From positions 1-47,678 of the forward strand of contig NZ_QLYY01000029.1 in NCBI RefSeq assembly GCF_003350295.1: 47,678 bases of DNA. Direction: 5' to 3'. Positions 42,355-47,678 of the stretch are shown in pieces. Source of the DNA: Vibrio tetraodonis. Lineage in GTDB: Bacteria; Pseudomonadota; Gammaproteobacteria; Enterobacterales; Vibrionaceae. The translations under genes and the position numbers were made by a program. The notes under the pieces were generated by a model. The model had not been told where the DNA came from, did no database searches, and saw only the letters and a program-made list of their open reading frames with translations. How positions within the stretch are numbered: position 1 is the stretch's first letter; each line of letters opens with the position of its first letter.

Positions 42355-43464
42355 CTAAGCTTTTCTTTCCAGCATTACGCCCGCTTCCATATGGTGGGTA
42401 TATGGAAACTGATCAAACAGCGCAAAACGCGTAACTTTGTGTGTCTGACACAAAACATCTAAATTATCTTTGAGTGTTTCTGGATTGCAGGAAATATAAA
42501 CAATACGTTGGTATCCTTGCACCATTTTACAGGTGTCTATATCCATGCCAGCTCTTGGCGGATCGACAAAAATTGTATTGCAATCGTAGCTTTTTAAATC
42601 CACGCCAGCATCTTTGAGACGGCGAAACTCTCGTTTCCCTTCGATGGCTTGGGTAAATTCCTCCGCTGAAAGGCGTAATATCTGCACGTTATCAATTTTA
42701 TTAGCCGCAATATTATACTGGGCGGACTCAACCGAAGGTTTGGCAAGCTCAGTTGCCAGTACACGTCCAAAGTTTTGTGCCAGTGCGAGAGAAAAATTAC
42801 CATTGCCACAATAGAGCTCTAGCAAATCGCCTTGACTATCACGCGTACAGTCTATTGCCCATTCCAGCATTTTCTCGGCGACTTTTCCGTTTGGTTGAGT
42901 AAAACTGTTTTCTACTTGCTGGTATAGATATGGCTGCCCATTTACGTTCAGCTTCTCAATCACATAATCACGATCGAGTACAACTTTCATTTTTCTCGCT
43001 CGCCCAATGATATTGAGCTTATAGCCTTTAACGATTAGGCGCTGTTTGAGTGCTTTTGCGTTTTCAATCCACTGTTCATCTAATTGGCGATGATATAAAA
43101 GGGAGATAAGAATCTCACCACTGAGCGTTGAGAGGAAGTCGACTTGGAAGAGTTTACGACGCAGTAAATTATTGTTTTTCATCTCACCCATCAAAAGCGG
43201 CATCACTTCATTGATCAAACCACTGGCGGCTGGAAACTGATCAACACGATATTTTTCACGCGTTTCCTGATTGAACATGATGTAGTAAAGGTCATCACCC
43301 TCATGCCAAACACGAAACTCAGCGCGCATGCGATAATGTTGGCTTTCAGATTCAAACACCTCAAGCTTTGGCATTTGGTAACAAGTGAACATTTGCTCAA
43401 GACGCGCTTTTTTTTCGTTCAATTGTTCTTGGTAGTCTTGTGGGTTTACGTCAAGATTCGCCAT
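42355..43464 (-). CDS. trmA: tRNA (uracil-54-C5)-methyltransferase TrmA
   Basis: 369 aa. Makes ribothymidine at position 54 of the T-loop of tRNAs (and site 341 of tmRNA in E. coli). SAM loop LLELYCGNGNFSLALA (about 213-228), IFVDPPRAGMD (about 298) and catalytic Cys in YISCNPETL (about 324). ATG 43464 (MANLDVNPQDY) is preferred over 43506 because the family N-terminus fits and AAGG is about 8 nt upstream. Confidence 0.96.
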   Translation of the reverse strand: MANLDVNPQDYQEQLNEKKARLEQMFTCYQMPKLEVFESESQHYRMRAEFRVWHEGDDLYYIMFNQETREKYRVDQFPAASGLINEVMPLLMGEMKNNNLLRRKLFQVDFLSTLSGEILISLLYHRQLDEQWIENAKALKQRLIVKGYKLNIIGRARKMKVVLDRDYVIEKLNVNGQPYLYQQVENSFTQPNGKVAEKMLEWAIDCTRDSQGDLLELYCGNGNFSLALAQNFGRVLATELAKPSVESAQYNIAANKIDNVQILRLSAEEFTQAIEGKREFRRLKDAGVDLKSYDCNTIFVDPPRAGMDIDTCKMVQGYQRIVYISCNPETLKDNLDVLCQTHKVTRFALFDQFPYTHHMEAGVMLERKA

Positions 43465-43635
43465 GCTCTTTACCTTAGGTTGTTGCTCGTTGAGGTTGTA
43501 TTTCATTTAGGAGCGCAGATTTTATTCAATCTCAGCGCTATGTCCAGTCCCATTCTAGGCATAGCCAACATATAAAAGCCAAATTAGCGATATTAAAGTG
43601 GACAAACTACCGATTGCTTAATAACATCGTCGTCA

Positions 43636-43815
43636 AGCTGGTGCCATTTAGATGTATAGATGGCTGAAAAGGGAATCTGGTGTAAATCCAGAACTGACGC
43701 GCAGCGGTAAGAGAGAACGAAAGCTCCCATGACACTGAATGAAGCATCATTTGGGAAGTCGAGTGATTAGGTGGCACAGCCATGCTCTTGAGTCCGAATA
43801 CCTGCCAGCGACTGA
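43636..43815 (+). ncRNA. Cobalamin (B12) riboswitch
   Basis: Core features in order: GAAAAGGGAATCTGGTG (43666-43682), AAATCCAGAACTGACGC (43684-43700), GCAGCGGTAAG, and the B12 box GAGTCCGAATACCTGCC (43790-43806). It precedes btuB by about 65 nt, the standard location. Adenosylcobalamin binding is expected to shut off btuB translation or transcription. Outer limits are approximate. Confidence 0.93.
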
Positions 43816-43824
43816 GCAGTGGTA

Positions 43825-43843
43825 TTGGAGTGCAACACTCCAA
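43825..43843 (+). promoter_or_regulatory. Expression-platform hairpin of the B12 riboswitch
   Basis: TTGGAGTG-CAA-CACTCCAA, a perfect 8-bp stem with 3-nt loop, just after the B12 box. It is likely part of the switch. No T run follows, so control is probably at translation, via AGGA at 43867-43870. Confidence 0.55.
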
Positions 43844-43879
43844 GCTCGGTAGGACTTACGCGATTTAGGAACTATAACA

Positions 43880-45676
43880 ATGAACCGAACAATGTTAGCG
43901 ATGGCAGTAGCATCGCTGCTTCCCTACGCCTCTCTTTTATATGCTCAAGAGACTTCCATCGATGAAACTATGGTGGTTACGGCGAATCGATTTGAGCAAT
44001 CAATAAATTCAACTCTTGCCCCAGTCGTGGTCGTGACCAAGGAGGACATTCAGTCTACTCAAGCCAAGTCGATCGAAGAAGTATTACGTCGATTGCCCGG
44101 CATACAAGTGTCTAGTAATGGTGGTTATGGTCAAACAGCTAGCGTTTATATTCGAGGCACTGAGTCTGATCACGCGCTGATACTGGTAAACGGTGTTCGT
44201 GTGAGCAGCGCTACTGCGGGATTAACGGCCATTTCTTCTTTGTCATTAAACGGCGTGGAGCGAATAGAGTATGTGCGAGGTCCACGAACCGCTGTATACG
44301 GTTCGGATGCTATTGGTGGAGTAATCAATATAATTACCTCATACACTGGTGATGAAACTGAGTTATGGGTAGAGGGTGGTAGTAATAAGTATCAAAAATA
44401 TGCTGTAAATACGGCTAATCAGATTGGAGAAAACGGCTGGGTCAAGGCCTCTGTTAATCGTGAAAAAACAGATGGGTTTTCAGCTACCAACGAAAACACT
44501 TCAAGCTTTGATCCCGACAATGATGGTTATGACCATACTGACTTGTTGTTAGAGCTGGGGGTTAACCCGACTGATGAGTTAAATTTTAAATGGAACACGA
44601 ACTACACGGAGGGTGATATTGAGTTTGATTCTGGAGAACAAAAGCAAAAGTTATTAAGCAGTTCAATTGTTGGAGCTTATAAAACTGACTCGTTGAGCAG
44701 CGAAGTGATACTAGCAGCTAGTAGAGATCAATCTTCTTACGTAGACTCATCGGATAACTATGAGACCAATCGACTATCTGTTGCTTGGCAAAATGGTTAT
44801 CAAATTAATGCTGACTTGTTAATGTTAGGTGGTGTGGACTGGGTCAATGACGATGTGTCTGAGTCCACTATAGAGTATGCTAAAACAAGTCGTTCAAATC
44901 TGGGTGTATATACTTCTGGACTATATTCAAAAGATAAAATTCAAGCAGAAGTGAGCCTGCGTATTGATGATAATGAGCAGTATGGAGATTACACCACTTG
45001 GCAAGTGGGTTCAGGCTACAACTTTACTCCAATTTACCGTTTATCCGTGATGGCAGGTACCGCTTTTAAATCGCCTACATTTAATGACTTGTACTACCCA
45101 TCATCGAAGTGGGGGGATTATGCGAATCCTGACTTAACACCAGAAGAGTCTCTAAACTACGAGATTGCTTTGGATGTAACTCCATCGATTGGTGATTTTA
45201 GAGTTGCTTTCTACCAGAATGAAATCTCTGACTTGATATCGGTTTCTGGTTCGACTGGTAAAAATGAAAACATTGCAAAAGCAGAAATAAAGGGCGTCGA
45301 ACTTGTTGGAGAGTTTGCAACTGGTGCTTTATTTCACTCGGCAAGTATCGATGTAATGGATACTGAGAATAAGGAAACAGGTAAAGAGTTAGCTCGAAGA
45401 TCAAAGTACAGTGCTAAATGGAATGTAAGCTACACGTATTATGATTGGAACTTTGACTTAAGTTATCTCTATCGTGGCGAGAGCTATGATGATGCTGCTA
45501 ACAAAACTAAGTTGGATGCATACTCTCTAATTGACTTCTCAACCCATTACTATATTACAGACAATTTGATTGCTCGTGGCAAAATTGCCAACTTATTTGA
45601 TGAAGACTACGAAACGTCATATGGCTACAACACTCAAGAGCGTAGTTATTTTGCAGGACTTAACTATAAGTTTTAA
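43880..45676 (+). CDS. btuB: BtuB, TonB-dependent vitamin B12 receptor
   Basis: 598 aa outer-membrane barrel. Signal peptide (about 1-22, ending LLYAQE), TonB box region DETMVVTANRF (about 28-38), plug domain with IEEVLRRLPGIQVSSNGG and VNIITSY-type end, and a C-terminal YFAGLNYKF ending in Phe, as required by the BAM machinery. Feeds periplasmic BtuF. Under the upstream riboswitch. Confidence 0.96.
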   Translation: MNRTMLAMAVASLLPYASLLYAQETSIDETMVVTANRFEQSINSTLAPVVVVTKEDIQSTQAKSIEEVLRRLPGIQVSSNGGYGQTASVYIRGTESDHALILVNGVRVSSATAGLTAISSLSLNGVERIEYVRGPRTAVYGSDAIGGVINIITSYTGDETELWVEGGSNKYQKYAVNTANQIGENGWVKASVNREKTDGFSATNENTSSFDPDNDGYDHTDLLLELGVNPTDELNFKWNTNYTEGDIEFDSGEQKQKLLSSSIVGAYKTDSLSSEVILAASRDQSSYVDSSDNYETNRLSVAWQNGYQINADLLMLGGVDWVNDDVSESTIEYAKTSRSNLGVYTSGLYSKDKIQAEVSLRIDDNEQYGDYTTWQVGSGYNFTPIYRLSVMAGTAFKSPTFNDLYYPSSKWGDYANPDLTPEESLNYEIALDVTPSIGDFRVAFYQNEISDLISVSGSTGKNENIAKAEIKGVELVGEFATGALFHSASIDVMDTENKETGKELARRSKYSAKWNVSYTYYDWNFDLSYLYRGESYDDAANKTKLDAYSLIDFSTHYYITDNLIARGKIANLFDEDYETSYGYNTQERSYFAGLNYKF

Positions 45677-45680
45677 CTTT

Positions 45681-45705
45681 AAACCGCCTTCGGGCGGTTT
45701 TGTTT
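45681..45705 (+). terminator. btuB terminator
   Basis: AAACCGCC-TTCG-GGCGGTTT followed by TGTTT; UUCG tetraloop. 4 nt past the btuB stop. Confidence 0.92.
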
Positions 45706-45781
45706 AGTTGTTACCAGAAAAATCAACAATACTTAACCTCACTCATTTAATGAAAAGATTGCCAAATTGAGCTTAGTGAGT

Positions 45782-46612
45782 ATGATTGGCCAATCGAATA
45801 GTGTGGATTACCAAGTGTCGCAACAAACAAAAATCCTAATCTTTGATTCTGGAGTCGGCGGGCTATCAGTGTTTAAAGAGATAGAGGCAAAACTGCCAGC
45901 GCTTAACTACTTTTATATTTTTGATAATGCTGCTTACCCATATGGTGAGCTAGAGCATGAGACACTGACCGAGCGTGTTGAGGCGCTGGTTTGTCAATAT
46001 GTAGAAAAGCTTGAGATTGATCTTGTTGTGATTGCATGTAATACAGCCAGCACGATTGTTTTGCCCTCGCTGCGCGCCAGGTTATCTATACCTGTGGTCG
46101 GTGTGGTGCCTGCCATTAAACCAGCGTCTAACCTTGCCAATAAAGCTGTTGGTCTTATTGCCACCCCTGCCACTGTCACTCGCGAATACACCCATGACTT
46201 AATCAGGGACTTCTCTAAAACTAAGCCGGTGGAGCTGTTAGGCTCGACATTATTGGTTGATATGGCAGAGGAAAAACTGCGCGGGAGAGAGCTATCGCAG
46301 CTTGAGTTACAGCAAGCGCTAGAGCCAATGGCAGGCAAGATAGATGTTGCCGTTCTCGGGTGTACCCATTTCCCTCTTATCAAACAAGAAATCCAACATG
46401 TATTGGGTGAGCATGTATTGCTGGTTGATTCAGGAGAAGCAATTGCTCGTCGAGTACAAGAGTTACTCGGGAAAGACGGGTTTGGTGATGACGGTGAAAA
46501 AGGGAAGCGTGAGATTTTCTCAACGGCTCCTCCGTATGCTGAAGGAGCGTTGAATAAAGCTTTACAGGGGTGGGGCTTTAGTCCTGTTCAACTTGAGATT
46601 TTGGATCGTTAG
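45782..46612 (+). CDS. murI: Glutamate racemase
   Basis: 276 aa from ATG 45782; TTG 45767, GTG 45800 and GTG 45815 are alternative starts and no ribosome site is decisive. Supplies D-glutamate for peptidoglycan. ILIFDSGVGGLSVFKEI, catalytic Cys in IACNTASTIVLPSL (about 86) and second Cys in VLGCTHFPLIKQE (about 198) are intact. Its 3' end overlaps the convergent RRM gene by 35 nt. Confidence 0.95.
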   Translation: MIGQSNSVDYQVSQQTKILIFDSGVGGLSVFKEIEAKLPALNYFYIFDNAAYPYGELEHETLTERVEALVCQYVEKLEIDLVVIACNTASTIVLPSLRARLSIPVVGVVPAIKPASNLANKAVGLIATPATVTREYTHDLIRDFSKTKPVELLGSTLLVDMAEEKLRGRELSQLELQQALEPMAGKIDVAVLGCTHFPLIKQEIQHVLGEHVLLVDSGEAIARRVQELLGKDGFGDDGEKGKREIFSTAPPYAEGALNKALQGWGFSPVQLEILDR

Positions 46613-47018
46613 CAATTCGGACTTTTAAAGTACGCTGCATATAATCCTTTTCATTTAATCCTTCTATTGCTTTGACAACGTCTGTTGCAGCCATTACTAC
46701 AAAACCAAACCCTCGCCTTTTTCCGGTTCTTTTATCCTTCATAAGGCGCACAGCAAAAACCTCACCATGCTTGGCAAATAAATCTTTTACGTGCGACTCA
46801 TTTGCTTTATACGGCAGATTTCCTACATAAAGGGTTTTCGTTGTAGTGTCATGGCTGATTACTGGCTTAGATGAGGTGTTTGAAAATCTAATAACAAAAG
46901 TGGAAACAAAAACACCGACAACAAAGCTGAGTGCAGGATGAACATTAACCTGTGAAAAGATAATCGCGCCCAATATAGCTAAGGCGGCAATCATTAACAT
47001 TGATTTATTTGAACTCAT
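46578..47018 (-). CDS. Membrane-anchored RRM RNA-binding protein
   Basis: 146 aa from ATG 47018 (a TTG at 47030 is in frame). Two hydrophobic segments at the N-terminus (about 5-22 and 28-42), then one RRM domain (about 60-138) with RNP2 LYVGNLPY and RNP1 KRRGFGFVVM, the aromatic residues intact. Known Vibrio and cyanobacterial RRM proteins are soluble; here the domain is tethered to the inner membrane. RNA targets unknown. Convergent with murI. Confidence 0.88.
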   Translation of the reverse strand: MSSNKSMLMIAALAILGAIIFSQVNVHPALSFVVGVFVSTFVIRFSNTSSKPVISHDTTTKTLYVGNLPYKANESHVKDLFAKHGEVFAVRLMKDKRTGKRRGFGFVVMAATDVVKAIEGLNEKDYMQRTLKVRIANDPKSQVEQD

Positions 47019-47167
47019 ATTGGGAAACAACTTCGTAAGTTAAGAATAAAATGCCTAAGCATTATTGACATAGACACACAGATCTTACGTATATGGTTGT
47101 TGTTTTTCCAACCTATTGGTGTGACATGACTCAAATGTTGCAATTTTATCCTAATTTTAAGCGATCT

Positions 47168-47182
47168 GGTCTATTTTTGAGC
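47168..47182. promoter_or_regulatory. Candidate Fis site upstream of rRNA P1
   Basis: GGTCTATTTTTGAGC fits the 15-bp Fis pattern G-N3-R/Y-AT core-N3-C. Its centre is about 70 nt before the predicted P1 start, the same place as Fis site I (-71) at E. coli rrnB P1. Confidence 0.45.
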
Positions 47183-47209
47183 ACTCAAACAATAAGGTAA
47201 AAAAAAGCC

Positions 47210-47237
47210 TTGTGATCTTTGTCATTGTCCATATAAT
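47210..47237 (+). promoter_or_regulatory. rRNA operon promoter P1
   Basis: TTGTGA (47210-47215), 16-nt spacer, TATAAT (47232-47237), followed by the GC-rich discriminator GCCGCC typical of stringently controlled rRNA P1 promoters. An A-rich UP-like stretch precedes it (47191-47206). Confidence 0.75.
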
Positions 47238-47246
47238 GCCGCCTCA

Positions 47247-47281
47247 CCGAAACGAAGCAGAGTCACCTCTGATTTATTCGG
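47247..47281 (+). promoter_or_regulatory. Leader hairpin between rRNA P1 and P2
   Basis: CCGAA...TTCGG outer stem and CAGAG-TCAC-CTCTG inner stem (47258-47271). Stable element in the transcript from P1; role unclear. Confidence 0.45.
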
Positions 47282-47312
47282 TACGACTAGAGAAGAAAGT
47301 GTTAAAAAGTTC

Positions 47313-47340
47313 TTGACTTTAGTAAAGAAATGCGTAAGAT
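47313..47340 (+). promoter_or_regulatory. rRNA operon promoter P2
   Basis: TTGACT (47313-47318), 16-nt spacer, TAAGAT (47335-47340). About 100 nt after P1, like the tandem promoters of E. coli rRNA operons. Confidence 0.7.
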
Positions 47341-47378
47341 ACGCATCCCTAACAACGGGGCTTAGCGCCTTGTTGGAA

Positions 47379-47390
47379 TGCTCTTTAACA
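47379..47390 (+). promoter_or_regulatory. boxA antitermination element
   Basis: TGCTCTTTAACA is the rRNA boxA consensus bound by NusB-S10. It is preceded by a boxB-like stem around 47352-47375 (CAAC...GTTG). Confidence 0.85.
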
Positions 47391-47553
47391 AACTAAACCT
47401 ATCAATCTGTGTGGGCACTCGTTGATGATAATCCAAAAAGATTTATCAATGAACTGAGTGACCAATCGGTAGTAATACCGGCACAGTCAATTCAACATTA
47501 CACAGTAATGTTATCAGTATTCATTGAGCCGCATCTTAGATGCACAAAACTTT

Positions 47554-47678
47554 AATTGAAGAGTTTGATCATGGCTCAGATTGAACGCTGGCGGCAGGCC
47601 TAACACATGCAAGTCGAGCGGAAACGAGCTATCTGACCCTTCGGGTGACGATAACGGCGTCGAGCGGCGGACGGGTGA
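47554..47678 (+). rRNA. rrs: 16S ribosomal RNA, 5' part
   Basis: AATTGAAGAGTTTGATCATG is the 5' end of gammaproteobacterial 16S rRNA; GAACGCTGGCGGCAGGCC and the V1 start follow. The gene runs off the window. Confidence 0.97.

Larger units (their letters stand above)
47019..47553. other. Promoter and leader region of the downstream rRNA operon
   Basis: About 535 nt. The left part must hold the RRM gene promoter (minus strand). The rest is rRNA control: Fis-like site, P1, leader hairpin, P2, boxA and the 16S 5' processing stem. No protein gene is apparent. Confidence 0.7.

Overview
The window is a chromosomal segment of a gammaproteobacterium of the genus Vibrio (family-level call is firm, species not determinable by eye). 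The evidence is the Vibrio-type 5S and 16S rRNA sequences, and gene blocks such as hemCDXY/cyaA, cyaY/lptM-lysA-dapF-DUF484-xerC-yigB, ftsYEX-rpoH, glpEG, plsB/dgkA, lexA and sthA/fabR-yijD, whose products read as close relatives of the E. coli and V. cholerae proteins. The segment runs from the 3' end of one rRNA operon (5S plus tRNA-Asp, 1-231) to the promoter and first ~125 bases of the 16S gene of a second operon (47.2-47.68 kb), both on the + strand.

Layout. 0.3-4.5 kb: a short LysR-like remnant, then the minus-strand operon hemC-hemD-hemX-hemY (tetrapyrrole synthesis). 4.8-7.3 kb: divergent cyaA (class I adenylate cyclase) with a TTG start and a CRP-like site. 7.4-12.4 kb: cyaY (frataxin) divergent from lptM-lysA-dapF-DUF484-xerC-yigB. 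12.4-17 kb: DTW protein and a COG3650-type lipoprotein, EVE protein, yigL, pldB. 17-19 kb: rhtB and an EAL-HDOD protein. 19-21.7 kb: arsenate cassette arsR-GAPDH-arsJ. 21.7-23.5 kb: an accessory-looking, AT-rich stretch holding a TGA-interrupted small secreted-protein ORF, a HEPN-like membrane protein, and a 26-residue membrane peptide gene on the minus strand. 23.5-25.8 kb: YhhN, YhgN, and the DUF1145-rsmD pair. 26-29.8 kb: ftsY-ftsE-ftsX and rpoH. 29.85-30.2 kb: a cluster of DnaA boxes and GATC sites ahead of glpE-glpG. 31.4-39.5 kb: FliL-like protein, ubiC-ubiA, plsB, dgkA, lexA (two SOS boxes), a methyltransferase behind two Fur-like sites, and a DinF-type MATE exporter. 39.6-43.5 kb: sthA, fabR-yijD, trmA. 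43.6-47 kb: cobalamin riboswitch, btuB, murI, and a membrane-anchored RRM protein convergent with and overlapping murI.

How it works together. Most of the window is housekeeping core: haem, diaminopimelate/lysine, ubiquinone, phospholipid and peptidoglycan precursor synthesis, chromosome dimer resolution, SRP targeting and division (FtsYEX), and heat-shock and SOS control. Convergent gene pairs are usually separated by strong bidirectional terminators. Visible regulation includes CRP (cyaA), LexA (lexA), Fur (methyltransferase), B12 (btuB), an ArsR-type promoter, a FabR-like palindrome and a P1/P2 rRNA promoter pair. I saw no insertion sequence, integrase island, prophage or CRISPR array. No obviously new multi-gene system is present. 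The best leads are the DnaA-box cluster at 29.9-30.1 kb, the Fur-controlled methyltransferase, and the 21.7-23.5 kb accessory interval with its HEPN-TM protein and micro-ORF.
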